DNA of 64,000 bases from Gamsiella multidivaricata (lineage: Eukaryota; Mortierellomycota; Mortierellomycetes; Mortierellales; Mortierellaceae), in contig NW_026251738.1 of assembly GCF_025024155.1 (NCBI RefSeq), forward strand, positions 310,001 through 374,000, written 5' to 3'. Under the pieces are notes generated by a model, which was not told the origin of the DNA, did no database searches, and saw only the letters and a list, made by a program, of their open reading frames with translations. A program made the translations under genes and the position numbers. Below, one piece after another: positions 1 to 10,460 of the stretch; positions within the stretch are counted from its first letter, which is position 1; every line of letters starts with the position of its first letter.

Positions 1-494
1 AACGCGTCATGGATATTGTCAAGGAGAACGATCTAAAGTCGGTTGTACGTCTTTCTTCGTCACTGTGCTAAACCCCAATCCGTGCTTGGATGATCTCAAT
101 GTTCCAGTGAGAAACCAATCATGAAAAGATACTAATTCAATGTCCTATCCGCTGACGCAAACTAGGCCTTCTGCTGTGTATCGACTGGCATTTACGGTTA
201 CGATAACGAAAAAGCTGCTCATGTTGCGTTCAAGACCCTTCACGACTGGCTGGATGCGCATGAAGATCAGGTCGAGAAGGTAATGCGGCTATTACGTGTT
301 GGATGAACCCTGCGTTTCTGTCCATTTGGCCTTCTTAATGACCTAGTGTCATGCACTTACGCGTCATTCATGCATAGATGGATCGCATCGTCTTATGTGT
401 GTTCTTGGACAAGGATGAGAATATCTACAAGAGACTGCTACCCCAGTATTTCCCCAAACCCGACGATGCCACCGAGCGTCAGACAGCAAGTTAG
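1..494 (+). CDS. Macro-domain protein, C-terminal part (ADP-ribose hydrolase-like, MacroD type), truncated by window edge
   Basis: Three exons are visible: up to 44, 166-279 and 378-494 (stop TAG 492-494). Introns run 45-165 and 280-377, with GT...AG ends and phase 0. The joined protein carries VSTGIYGY followed by an alternating helix (AAHVAFKTLHDWL) and the strand IVLCVFLDKDENIYKRLL. That order matches the end of MacroD-type macro domains, where the STGIYG(Y/F) loop wraps the distal ribose/phosphate of ADP-ribose. Members remove ADP-ribose from proteins or hydrolyse O-acetyl-ADP-ribose. The N-terminal half, with the first substrate loop, lies outside the window, so catalytic completeness cannot be judged. 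The short tail PKPDDATERQTAS ends the protein without a further domain. Confidence 0.8.
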
Positions 495-675
495 GGAAGG
501 GCAGGAATGCCTCTACTATGGAAATAGGAGGACACCCTCGCTACTGCGCTGGTTTTTGCTCATAGGTGCCTCGGTTTCCATTTCAGAAATGAATAAAAAA
601 AGACGTGCGAGCGTTTTTTTTTTTTGCAAGAGACCAAAACTGCTCTATCAAATCGCTGTGCTTTTTACGCACTCG

Positions 676-707
<32 letters not shown>

Positions 708-797
708 GGACACACCTAAACCTTAAATCACCCAAACAACGCGTGGAGTGTACTTTATTTTTATATTTTATTTCTCTATCGCCTATTATCGCCTGGC
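495..797. other. Intergenic stretch with two long T tracts
   Basis: No coding signal is seen. It contains T runs at 614-625 and 677-706 (30 T). The second could be the reverse complement of a retroposon poly(A) tail, but no target duplication was recognised. Short open frames here are driven by the homopolymers. Confidence 0.6.
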
Positions 798-1460
798 CTA
801 TTCCTGCATCTCCTGGAGGCTCGTCCTCGACTTTGCGACCTTCTTCCTCACACTCCTTGGCAACGGATGCGCATGAACTCCTGAATGAATAAACCTTACG
901 CGATCGGCCTCGTGGATCACCTTCATCGTCGCGCGACACGGGATATGTTCGAGTTCGAATCCGTCCTCCCTACAGACCCCCCTTGGCTGCATCGGTAACG
1001 AGTACTTGACCTTCTTGCCCGCCCGTGGCACCCGTGGCCTCTCGAGCTCCCCACACATCGGACATTGATACACGCCCAAACAGGATTTGTTGTAGGTCTG
1101 GCGACGTAGCTGCGGGTCCCTGTTCTTGTTGTCGCTGTGGCCGTAGACGACCATGGCCCAGCCCACGGACCGGGACTCGAGTGCGCTGTCGGTCGCGTCC
1201 ACGGGGAGGGCGTATTCGATATCTCCGTTCGGGAACTCGACAGAGGACGGGTGCATGTAATTCACATACAGGGAGGGGTCGTGCGCGAAGGGGCCGTCTA
1301 GATGTGGGCGAACCGCGGGTATTGCAGAGGTCGTCGAGGATGCGGAGGGTGCAGCGGTAACGGCGGTGGCCACCGTGGCGGTGGATAATGGTGCAGAGGA
1401 CGAAGATACAGGCACGGCGGAGGTGGAGGACAATTGTCCTACTGCTGTTGCAAGTGCCAC
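798..1460 (-). CDS. WRKY/GCM1-like zinc-finger protein, 5' end uncertain
   Basis: The frame on the minus strand ends at TAG 798-800. The N-terminal part is low-complexity S/A/T/V. The C-terminal ~150 residues carry an ordered Cys/His set: CLGVYQCPMCGELERPR, then GVCREDGFELEHIPCRATMKV, then FIHSGVHAHPLPR. The spacing C-x4-C-x2-C ... C ... C ... H-x-H resembles the WRKY-GCM1 zinc-binding fold, found in GCM-type DNA-binding domains and in MULE-derived transposon proteins. DNA binding is inferred, not shown. No ATG opens this frame; position 1460 is a GTG. A different upstream frame starts at an ATG near 1606 (MLLDSMDVLY...), runs through a His/Gln tract and stops at 1437. A frameshift or an unrecognised intron may therefore separate the true N-terminus, and a decayed gene is possible. 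Confidence 0.55.
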   Translation of the reverse strand: MALATAVGQLSSTSAVPVSSSSAPLSTATVATAVTAAPSASSTTSAIPAVRPHLDGPFAHDPSLYVNYMHPSSVEFPNGDIEYALPVDATDSALESRSVGWAMVVYGHSDNKNRDPQLRRQTYNKSCLGVYQCPMCGELERPRVPRAGKKVKYSLPMQPRGVCREDGFELEHIPCRATMKVIHEADRVRFIHSGVHAHPLPRSVRKKVAKSRTSLQEMQE

Positions 1461-1461
1461 T

Positions 1462-1473
<12 letters not shown>

Positions 1474-1506
<33 letters not shown>
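1474..1506. repeat. (GAT)11 trinucleotide microsatellite
   Basis: Eleven perfect GAT units on the plus strand, followed on the 5' side by five GCT-type units. On the minus strand they read as His and Gln codons in the candidate N-terminal frame of the zinc-finger gene. Length change here would not shift the frame. Confidence 0.9.
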
Positions 1507-1679
1507 ACTGCTGGTACTCCGACGTTGGATGTTGGACCGCGGTTTGCGAAGCTGGAGGCCAGGTTCTCAAAGGACTATACAAAACGTCCATCGAATCAAG
1601 CAACATTTTAATACGAGGACGCGTACTTTCTTACCAAACAAACAACCAAGCAAACAAAAAAAAAAAAAAAAAAAAAATA

Positions 1680-2351
1680 CTACGCGCGCGAGAGGATGAT
1701 GAAGGAACCCACTAGGATGAAATACCATCTTATGCGCCAGCACTGTACCTCGTCAAAGTTATCCTGTTCAAAATCCGGCTCGTCATCGGACTCATCGCTC
1801 ATGGTCTGTCGATCCTGCTTGCTCTGCTGCTGCTGATACTGCTGCAACTGCTGCTGTCGAAGCCTCGCATTGTTCTGTTGCTGTTGCTGCTGTGGTGTGC
1901 CACGGGGCACTGGCGCCTGCGCTTGATGATGTTGCTGTTGCTGTTGTTGCTGTTGTTGTTGTTGTTGTTGTTGCTGTTGCTGTTGCTGTTGTTGCTGGCC
2001 CTCGTTCCCCGTCAATGATAAAATACGATCGATCAATTGCTGGTCCACCCTGGGCTGCGTCGTCGCCTTGAGTGCCGCACTGCACAAGTTCACGAGGAAC
2101 GACTGCAGCTCCGTCGTATTGCTGTTAATGTTAATGTTACTGTCCTGTGCCCGTCCAGTCGACGAAGACACGGTCGTAGTCTGGTTCTGGTTCTGGTTTT
2201 GGTTCTGGTTCTGGTTCTGGTTCTGATTCTGGGTTCGATTGCTGGGCATGGCCAGGAAGTGTTCGATGACGTGATGGTCCACTCTAGGCTCAACGGTCGC
2301 GCGTAGGGCTAAACTGCAGAGGTGCACTAGGAATGATTGCAACTCTGACAT
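1680..2351 (-). CDS. Small tail-anchored protein with a duplicated ~33-residue motif and Q/N tracts
   Basis: A 223-residue protein; I chose the ATG at 2351 because the longer upstream frame is pyrimidine-rich noise. Two copies of one motif are visible. Residues ~3-35 begin ELQSFLVHLCSLALRATVEP and ~65-100 begin ELQSFLVNLCSAALKATTQP, each followed by RVD-x2-(V/L)I-(E/D)-x-(F/I)L. Between them lies an (NQ) hexanucleotide-coded tract, and after the second a run of about 25 Gln and further Q-rich sequence. The C-terminus is acidic (SDESDDEPDFEQDNFDE) and then ends with the hydrophobic segment WYFILVGSFIILSRA. That arrangement suggests a single C-terminal membrane anchor. I do not recognise the family and assign no function. 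Confidence 0.6.
   Translation of the reverse strand: MSELQSFLVHLCSLALRATVEPRVDHHVIEHFLAMPSNRTQNQNQNQNQNQNQNQNQTTTVSSSTGRAQDSNININSNTTELQSFLVNLCSAALKATTQPRVDQQLIDRILSLTGNEGQQQQQQQQQQQQQQQQQQQQQQHHQAQAPVPRGTPQQQQQQNNARLRQQQLQQYQQQQSKQDRQTMSDESDDEPDFEQDNFDEVQCWRIRWYFILVGSFIILSRA
1926..1995. repeat. CAG/CAA-type polyglutamine tract (minus-strand coding)
   Basis: A run of TTG/CTG triplets on the plus strand encodes about 23 consecutive Gln on the minus strand. It mixes CAA and CAG codons, which usually stabilises such tracts. Confidence 0.85.
2180..2232. repeat. TTCTGG hexanucleotide repeat encoding (Asn-Gln)n
   Basis: About eight tandem units, one with a T substitution. On the minus strand they code for an alternating Asn/Gln tract between the two copies of the duplicated motif of the tail-anchored protein. 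Confidence 0.8.
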
Positions 2352-2734
2352 CGACCTGACAGAAGGGGAAAAAAAAAAAGAAAAGAAAAAAAAAAACTGA
2401 TCTTCCAAGTTATATAGGAGCAAAGTAGGTGTGTGCGTGTGTGTAAGTGTGTGAAAAGTTGGGGGTGTCAAAAAACGATTTTGTGCGGTAAAGCTGGGGG
2501 AAGATGGGGGGAGAGAGAGAAGAAAAGCGGAGAAAGAAGGAAAGTGGGTGTGTGTCATCAAAAGAAAGAATTTGGTGTGTATAAACCCGATCACCCCCTC
2601 CCCGTTTCAATTGACGTCCGTTATTTACAGCACAACCCAGGCGTGCAAAGAGCCCATGATCCTGCAAATAAAGCACTCTGATTCCAACTCGGGGCCCCGT
2701 TATCACTTGAAGCAAAAAAAAAAAAAAGGGTTAT

Positions 2735-2870
2735 TCTATTTGACAACCTGGGTTGCCACTCTCGTTTGGCAAGCCCTTCTATATTTGGTATTTTAGCGCC
2801 ACTGTTTGGCAACCCGTTGGCAAAAACCCATTTTTTGTTATTTGGCAACCCGTTGGCAAATAGCACTGGA
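2735..2870. repeat. TIR-related inverted-repeat debris with two copies of a 20-bp quasi-palindrome
   Basis: Positions 2735-2775 (CTATTTGACAACCTGGGTTG...) match the terminal inverted repeat of the element at 11069-11473. Downstream, the identical 20-mer TTTGGCAACCCGTTGGCAAA occurs at 2805-2824 and 2841-2860. It is almost palindromic. The end GTTGGCAAATAGCACTG resembles the other TIR. This looks like a collapsed or internally deleted copy of the same element family. Confidence 0.6.
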
Positions 2871-3296
2871 GTGAATTTCGCAGGGTGACCGACCACACGC
2901 AGCTGTACAAGCTGTCTTTGTTGGAGCACCCCCATTTCCCCTGGCCCTTGAAATAAAATGGCTAATACCAGGTGCTTAGATAGCGTGTGGCCCTTGCTCG
3001 TTTGTCTATTGCGGGTCGGGCGCGATGAGGGTTGCAGGCAGCACTACCTCTCTCGTACGCCAACCCGATACTATTCCACCGTATCGCACAATCTTGCCGA
3101 ACTTTTTGAGTTGTTTGAACCTCGTATAACCATACAGCCCACGAATCCAGTCTACAATAAGCCATTATCCTTGTACATAATACTCTTGCCTTTGTCTGCC
3201 CTTGACATATACTTAAAGTAGGACAATGATTTGGAATATACATGAAAAATACCTTTATTTAAGAACTTCGTGTGTTGCGACCGACGCTTCTGAGAC

Positions 3297-3551
3297 TCAA
3301 CACTGCTCCTGATACGCGTCTGCTTCGGCCTTCATCTCAACAGGGTTCATAATTTTAGAAGTCTCTCTCCCTTTGACGACAGCTTTGGAAATTGTTTCTT
3401 TCACCAGTTCGAACTGCTCCGGCTTTGAGTTGACTACATCCAAAAGCTCCTTCATCATCCCTGATATTTCCTCGTAGCGGCGTTTCCTCGATATCTCGCG
3501 TTCGTTGGGCTGCCTGGGTGCTGCAAAGGCTTTACCAGCCTTTGCGGTGCC
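3297..3551 (-). pseudogene. Coding remnant, helical Lys/Glu-rich C-terminus
   Basis: An 84-codon frame, open from 3551 to TGA 3297, has no usable start. It reads as a biased amphipathic protein (REISRKRRYEEISGMMKELL, then VVNSKPEQFELVKETISKAV), which is unlike random sequence. An upstream in-frame TGA and the missing start suggest a last exon or a decayed gene. Family not recognised. Confidence 0.35.
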
Positions 3552-3811
3552 TCACATGTAGGTGTCGGCGGGTGTACTGGTATTATTAGACCCCTAGTAT
3601 ATCTTGAGGACGCAAAACCGCTTAGAACTGACATCAAGCTCGAGACCGTCCTGTATGGATTCCTTGTACCATCGCTTGGGGGTTAATCTGATGTGATATT
3701 TACATCTTTTTGTCAAGTTTCATCACTTTAAAGATAGTATCGGCACACGATGCCGCAGATTTGCAGCAGAAGGCATGTACAGAGCTACGAGCCACCTTGC
3801 AAAAGTAGAAC

Positions 3812-3967
3812 ATGCTGTTGGCGTTTCTAATGAATATCCAATTTATAGTCGCACTTGCAGAGTACCATCTGCTTGCGGAGGAGGACTTGAAATTGGAAGA
3901 GGATCAAGAGGCAGAAAGGCACTTGGAATACCATTGTGCTGAACTGGTGAAGAAGTTTCGGGTATAA
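3812..3967 (+). CDS. Possible 51-residue ORF or exon remnant, coiled-coil-like
   Basis: ATG 3812 to TAA 3965-3967. The product has a hydrophobic start (MLLAFLMNIQFIVALAEYHL) and then a charged helix rich in Glu/Leu. Just upstream (about 3749-3808) another open stretch, DAADLQQKACTELRATLQK, ends at a TAG. The two may be pieces of one decayed coiled-coil gene. A candidate intron between them does not keep frame. Low confidence. Confidence 0.25.
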   Translation: MLLAFLMNIQFIVALAEYHLLAEEDLKLEEDQEAERHLEYHCAELVKKFRV

Positions 3968-4379
3968 AGGAGTCCATGATGACTGAGAGGAAGGAGTGAA
4001 GCAATGAAAGAGTGAGTGAAAAAAAAAGTGCGAAGTGTCCCCATGGCCGGGAGGTAGTGGAGGGGCGACGAGGGTCGAGATTCGCTTCTTGGTTGCACAA
4101 GAATCGGCTTGAGAGACAGCAAGAGCCGTTCTTCAGACTCACCCCAATTTTGATCCTTCAGGCTACGCGAAGCAGGTCGAATTCGCCTCTTGATCAGGAA
4201 TCGAAAGGGATAATCGATGCAGCTCTTTGAATCCATGTCGATTCTCGCAAATTTCCAGAAAGGAAGGGCTATTAGCCTTAAGCACATCTTTACGGCTAAG
4301 AACACCATGTCTATTAGATCTAATGTAGCGACAAGCAAGGAGCACAGCTAGTTTCTTTCTTTTTTTTTTTTTGGGCTAA

Positions 4380-4631
4380 CCCCATCTTCCGCTGGAAACC
4401 CTGACAAACAACCGAGCAGATCTCATTCAACGAGGCGAGTCGTACAATAACCCGGTGCGTATGGTCAAGGATAACTACGAGGAAGCCATGGTCGGTGGAT
4501 GGATGATTCTAAATCCGGCCAAGAATATCGAGCAAAGCAAGGACCTTGCTCACGAGGTTCAGCCGATCCCGGATAGGTTTCAGCAGCGCTATCCGAGAAT
4601 ATCTGTCCTGCATTCCGTCTCGTTTTTCTGA
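4380..4631 (+). pseudogene. Coding remnant or last exon of an unrecognised gene
   Basis: An 84-codon open frame ending at TGA 4629-4631 reads as a plausible protein (LIQRGESYNNPVRMVKDNYE, then AMVGGWMILNPAKNIEQSKD) but has no good initiator. A pyrimidine tract and CTAAC precede it (4360-4380), as before a 3' splice site. No upstream partner exon was found in the window. Confidence 0.3.
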
Positions 4632-5034
4632 TGCACTCGTCTTTTTCTACCCTTTAGATTTTTTTTCTTCTAACATTAATAAACTCATCAGATATCACAG
4701 CGAACAAGAGTTGATATATGTTATTGGATATGCAGCTCTTGAACAATGGTTTTATGAGTTGGTATACATTGCTGTTATTCTAGTTTCTGGTCTAGATAAA
4801 TAAAGAGTTCAGTTACTTTTGTGCCCGCGAGCGGGGAAAGGGAGAGCCATCAGAAATGAAATATGGAGGTTGAGATGATAGCGACAATGACAATGAAGAT
4901 GGGAAAGGTGGAAGACGATAATGGAGGAAGAAAAACATTGCATTTAACTAGAGACGTAGTGTAACAAGACGAGGAGTGGAAACAAGAACTACTTTTAATA
5001 ATATTGCAGTGCACGGATATATATACTATCACCG

Positions 5035-7776
5035 CTACGGCCACTGCACGTAGACCCAGCCAAATTCAAAGGTCTCAAAATCATCGGGGTAGTTGCCCTT
5101 AGTGAGCTTCTTCTGAGAGGCAACGACGATACGGAAGAAGCTATTAAAGGGAGAGGAAGCAGGAGGAAGTGGGATAGGGGCCAAGGTCGCATTCTCGGCA
5201 GGGAGGGCCAATCCGTCCCAAGTGTACTGGGTATAGGCCAACTGGCCGGTGGTGCTATCGACATCCTTCGTTCTGCCGGTGGCACCAAAGGCAGCGCCGC
5301 CATCCTTGGAGGTCAAAAATCCGAAAAAATTATTTGCATTATCATAGATGCGGATGGTGGCATCGGGAGAGTGCGAACCAAAGCGGGACAAGACAACGGG
5401 CTTTAATAAATTAAAGTCAACGTACGAGTTCGAATTGATATCGTCCAACTGGCCGGTGGCCACGTTGAGTATCTTCAACATGGGGAAGCCGAGACTGGTA
5501 TCCTGGATTGGCACGTTGCGGATATCGCCTTTGATACCAGTGTAGGGAATATGAACAGCAACGCCATTCTCGGAGTGAGGGGTAGCAACGACGAAACCAG
5601 AGTACAGTGGCCATTGAGCAGCATTGCCATTATTGGGCTCGGTGAACTTCAAGGTGAGCATGGCAGTATCGCCAGGGTTGATCGTAACGGTGCTTGGGTC
5701 GAACTTGACGTTGGCATAGTCGGCCTCAATAATGGGGGTACCGAGTGGGAAGGTATTGTTGGCGTTGTACGAGTTCAAGGCATCAGCGGGGACGTGCGTA
5801 AGAGTATAGGTCTCAGCGTTCTTGCCGATATTCTTGATCTGGACCTTGGCCCGCCTCTGGAAGTTGACAGTATCGAGGAGATCAATGTGGTCGGGCCAGA
5901 GCTCGGTCGAGGTTAGGACAGCGTTGAGGACGTTGATCAAACCAGCACCTTGCTTGGCAGCTGAGGTAAAGGTCTCGGATTTGTAGTTCTTGGAGACCGT
6001 GGCGGTGTTCTTGAAGGTCTTGCGAATCCATTGACCATGAGACCTGACCTTCTTAGCTTGCATGTACAGAGCATGGGCACCAGAAACGTAGGATGTGGCC
6101 ATGGATGTGCCAGAGAGGACAGCATAACCACCCAGAGCGAGAGGGTAGGTCGAGAGGATGTTGCCACCAGGAGCAGCAACATCGGGCTTGGAGCGGAGAT
6201 CACCATCCAATCCGAAGGATGAGAAGGATGAGGGTGATCCCCAGTTGTTAATGGAGAAGAGTCCCTGGTCATTGGACCAGGCCACAACGGACTCGGGGTT
6301 GGCCGTCCAGGTAGCGAGCAGCTGGGCACCAGCATCAAACTCGATCGACGCCATGGGCAGGTTGGGGACACCTCCCAAAGAGTCGATACCAGCACCGCTG
6401 GACTGGATGATCATACCAGCAGCGCCTTTGGCAACAGCCAGAGAACCACGTTTATCAGACTTGCAGCGGGTGATATCACCAAGGACCAAGACCATCTTGC
6501 CCCTGACGTTGACGCCGTTGTAGAGGGACTTATCGCATCCGTCGCTCAGTTTACCGTTGGAGAGCAAGGGAACGATGGCGACAGGGGCGAACAGAATAAT
6601 GCTCTCGCCGTAGGCCTCAGAGAAGCTGTAGGGGAAGTCGTTGCCGCCATAGGTGAGGTAGTAGAACGAGCTGGATTGATTGTCGAACGACGCGACCGAG
6701 GTAGCGTGGTCGCCAAGACCAGTGCCAGACACCATCCAGACACCATCAGAACCATCGTTACCAGCAGGGCCGACCAAAGCTTTGCCGCTGATCAGAAACT
6801 TCTCAGCAAGCACAGATATGGGGTTGGTCTTGTAGGAGGAGCCGCCGGCGATAGACATGTTGATGACCTAAATGTTCAAGAATACCGTATTGACCGAAGT
6901 GGATGAGTGGCCATCCTTCTTTTCTCCATCCCACATGTCCGTGTGATTGTAATCAATAGCTCGATCACTTACATCCATGCCGTCGTTGAAGGCCAACTCC
7001 ATGGCGGCAAGAATAACATCATCACCAGCTTGGCCTGTGCATCCAAAGATACGGTAGGCACCGAGAGTAACCTCGGGGGCGACACCGACGAAGGGCTGTG
7101 GGGGGTTAGGCGAGGTCTTGATGTTCAGAGCATTTCCACCAATGATGCCGGCGACGTGAGAACCATGTCCAAAGCAGTCCATGGGATCACTGTCGGGGTT
7201 GGGAGTGTTGGACCCAGTGTAGTCATCACCGACAAAGTCCCAACCATACCTGACACGGCAGTTCTTGCCATTGAGACCGAAGCATCCAGCATTAGCACCG
7301 GCAGCAGCGAAGGCAGGATGCTTGTAGTCGATACCTGTATCGATGACACCAATCTTGACACCCTTTCCTGTCAAATTGTACTTGCTGTGCAAGACATCGA
7401 CACCAGTCATGCGGTGATTCGATGTCGCAGAGGCATCATCGGGGTTCGTGATGGGGTTCCCAACATTGGGCATGTCGTAGAGCGAGATGTGCCAGACATT
7501 CTTGACTCCAGGGATCACGGAGAGAGCGCGACCATCATGCTGGGAATCAACAGTGATGGCGGCTCCGTTGAAGACATTGTACTCGTTGCGGACCTTGTAG
7601 TTGACCTTGTGGGACTTGAGGGCCTTATGAGCATCCGAGTGTTTGACACCATCGTGATATTCGATAATGAAGCCGTTGTTGATGATGTTGGTCTTGCCAT
7701 GCTTGAGAGAGTGGAACTTGCCGGCCGAGACGAGGGTGGCCGCAGCAAGGGCGGAGAGGATGGCGGTGATCTTCAT
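5035..7776 (-). CDS. Secreted subtilisin-like serine protease (S8, PA-domain type)
   Basis: Two exons, 7776-6973 and 6867-5035, with a 105-nt GT-AG intron at phase 0, give 878 residues. Order: signal peptide MKITAILSALAAATLVSA, an I9-type propeptide (~30-105), then the S8 domain. The catalytic triad is visible as Asp146 (GVIDTGID), His204 (GHGSHVAG) and Ser523 (GTSMATS), with the oxyanion Asn305 (GPAGND). The long insert between Asn and Ser carries a protease-associated (PA) domain, and the C-terminal ~300 residues look like Fn3-type beta domains. This is the Vpr/cucumisin-like layout. It probably acts outside the cell on protein substrates; no membrane or GPI anchor is seen at the end. All key residues are present, so an active enzyme is expected. 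Confidence 0.9.
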
Positions 7777-7965
7777 AATGAGAGGTAGGGACCAGTGTCT
7801 GTAGAAGACTGTGAGGGGTAATTAGCGAGGTGGGAGAGGGGAGGAGAGAGGGGGGGAGGGGGGTTCAGAAGGAGAGCGCGGTAAGGAAAGGGCTATGGTA
7901 AGATGTAGGGTGGTGAGGTCAAAGATGGCTAAAGAAGAAGCCGGTTTCCGGGGGATGGCAGCTGG

Positions 7966-7973
7966 TATTTATA
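7966..7973 (-). promoter_or_regulatory. TATA-like element upstream of the subtilase
   Basis: TATAAATA on the minus strand, about 190 bp 5' of the subtilase ATG. Position and composition fit a core promoter; no experimental support. Confidence 0.4.
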
Positions 7974-7979
7974 CCATCC

Positions 7980-9277
7980 TGTCTATCGTCCGCTCCAGCT
8001 AGTTCCTGTGCGAGTGGGATATTAATGGCAAGAATGGCTGCTGTTTCTCCGCGGATATCCGTTCGAGGTCGGTTGGGTCGCGTGCTGAAATGCACACATT
8101 CGCTGGATGTCATTGATGTGTACCCTCGTACTTGTGAGGTTTGTTACCAGGAACGATTGTCCTCTAAATAGATGGATACACTTGCCTCATTGGTCTCGGG
8201 GACCATAGATACTTGTTTGTCAGCTCAGCTGTATTTTAACCTCCTTTGTGGTCTGTCTTTAGGTCCTGTTCATGTTATTCTCCCAATATAGGACCTGTCA
8301 AGAGCCTAGCTTTCCCAAATTTGGTCCGTACAGGCGCGTGGACGCTGTCTAGAGCGAGATCTTCTTAAACCCCCGGCTCTAGACCTATGTTTTTTTTTGT
8401 AAAGTTAATAGCCCAGAATTCTTACTCGGGTTTTATTGGCTACTATTATGAATGGTCGTATAAGAATCAACCATAATCCATGAAAATTAAGAGACAGTCT
8501 TATCGCCCCAGTATGCTGGATACCATTATTCTGCACCGGATGATATTTGCCTTCATCTGCAGACCTGCGATTTCTTTGATGCAAACGATAGTATCCGGAG
8601 TGAGTCGATCTAAGGAGAAAAGAGGACTTTATTCGTGTGAATGCTATCTAGTTCTAAGTGTAGATAGAGTTTATATATTGGCTGGGTCTATGCCAACAGT
8701 GTTCTGGAATGTTGTAGAAAATAGGCGAAGCACCGAAGACATCATAGCGTACTGAACCGCGCATAACCCTTCTGCAGGCATGCAGGGAAGAGCATACAGT
8801 AAGAGCATCATTTATAGAGGCTAGATGTTCATGGGAGCAGGACCAACTCTCGGGCCAACTCTTGATGATGACTAAAGTTTGCCTTTGCAGGAGTCCAAAA
8901 ATAATGTAGTACAACTGCTGGCACGAATCATGACAACCAAACAAACATCAAGCCTTGCTGCAACGTAGGTTGGCACCCCCGATGACTACGATTAGAGCGA
9001 AGCAGGGTGTCGTTGACAAAGATCCAGATTGCGGTTGACATTGCATTGATCGCCTAGCACGGATCGTTATTCGATACGTGCCAGCTATAACGCTCTGCCG
9101 TCGCGTTCTGAAAAAACCGTGAATGTTGCTCATCCGGAACGAACTCCCGCAAGACCCAAAAAAGACAAAAAGAAATAAAGTTGCTAGAGATGCCCACTTT
9201 CACCACGCACGCGAGCAGCTAAACCTGCCACTCACCCACACTCACACTCAAAATCACATCCAAAATCGTCCTGTATC
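7980..9277. other. Intergenic region without recognised gene
   Basis: Between the divergent subtilase and the gene at 9278. Open frames are short and lack protein-like composition. No repeat, tRNA or element end was recognised. Confidence 0.5.
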
Positions 9278-10460
9278 ATGCACACTCTCAACATGCCTCG
9301 ACGACCGATGTGCAAAGACTACAAGAGCTGCTCTCTTCCTGTAGAGAAGCAGACCGCCGATCACACGCTACGCTATCATGCCACCCCAAAGGTCTCATTT
9401 GTAACCTCTTCGACTCACGTCATGGTTGGTGTGGAGAGAGACCCCAAGTATGATATGTATTATGTGTGCACTAGCGACGAATGCCCCTACAAGTCAATCC
9501 TCTCCTCGAACCCACGAGCGCACTTTCGTGAGTGCAAATTCGTCCTACAGGACCACCAGCGAAAATATCCCTGGTTATTCAAAAGTTCTTCCGATCCTTC
9601 GAGTCTTTCAGGCTCCTCACGTCGCTACACGCGCATAAAACCAATTGGCAACACCATTGCAGACACAGCAGAAACAGCAGCGGCAGCAGTCAGTGGAGCA
9701 AACGCTAGGTATCACCCATACGTCCATACTAGCCATCCACCGGTCACTACCACCGCCATCCTTCCACAGGACAGCACGCAAGTTGCGGTCCCCTTAGCTT
9801 TCAACGAAACGATGTCAGAGAACTTGACTGCGATTATCAAGCGACTGCAAGGGATGGATGAGAAGTTCATTCACTTCACAAACGATCTGAATGGACGAGT
9901 CAAGAGCACGGGGGCATCAGTAATCGTAACAGCTAACATGGTAAAGTATTTGGACGAAAGGGTCATATCATTATCAGAGCGAATCAAGAACGTACAGAAG
10001 ATAACCAGTTGACTCCATTATAACGAGGATGCAATGGCGAACATGGTAGAAGCTTTAAATGATGTGTCATCTTGCGTTCAGGTTTTGAGAAGCATAGGAC
10101 ATAATATGCGCCCCGCCAAGAACACAGAGATCACAGCTTCCAGTCCGCCAGTTTTTTCGCATACCATAGATCTCTTCAACACCCTACCTGCACTTTTGAC
10201 GTCTTCTAACGCTATTGTACTATTGTTGTTATATAGATGAAGGAGCACCATTCATCATACCAGATTTATCAGAACCTAGCTCGGTTTACTCCACCTGCAC
10301 TCGAGACACCCCTTCCCCGTCCATCGACTCTCAGAATCTGCCGGCTGGCAACGACGAGGAACATGAAATTAAGGCCACCATCATTAAGAACATCATGGGT
10401 AAGGTGGCGGACCAAGACCAGCAAGATCATTGGGAGGCCGAGTATGATCATGAACAGTGA
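9278..10460 (+). CDS. Unrecognised protein with a Cys/His cluster and C-terminal coiled coil; 3' exon structure inferred
   Basis: The first frame is continuous from ATG 9278 to TGA 10010-10012 (244 residues). It holds a possible zinc site (CTSDECPYKSILSSNPRAHF then REC) at ~65-90, an Ala/Thr-rich middle and a helical end (MSENLTAIIKRLQGMDEKF). Coding character continues in the same frame after the TGA (DAMANMVEALNDVSSCVQVL). It then resumes at 10237-10460 (EGAPFIIPDLSEPSS ... YDHEQ, TGA). One consistent model is 9278-9991, 10028-10142 and 10237-10460 (350 residues). Its first intron is only 36 nt (GT-AG), and its second contains CTAAC and ends TATATAG. The alternative is a premature stop. The second donor (GTCCGC) is weak. 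Function unknown. Confidence 0.5.

Noticed and set aside
346..726. 126-residue open frame overlapping the macro-domain gene end
   Set aside because: It runs through an intron and the poly(T) tract; the conserved macro-domain frame explains the region.
1025..1360. Plus-strand open frame opposite the zinc-finger gene
   Set aside because: Arg/Cys/Gly-biased antisense shadow of a GC-rich coding region.
1474..1506. Possible CRISPR-like or minisatellite array
   Set aside because: A simple GAT microsatellite; no spacers.
6907..7788. 293-residue plus-strand open frame opposite the subtilase exon 1
   Set aside because: Antisense of a conserved protease exon; its composition follows codon bias of the opposite strand.
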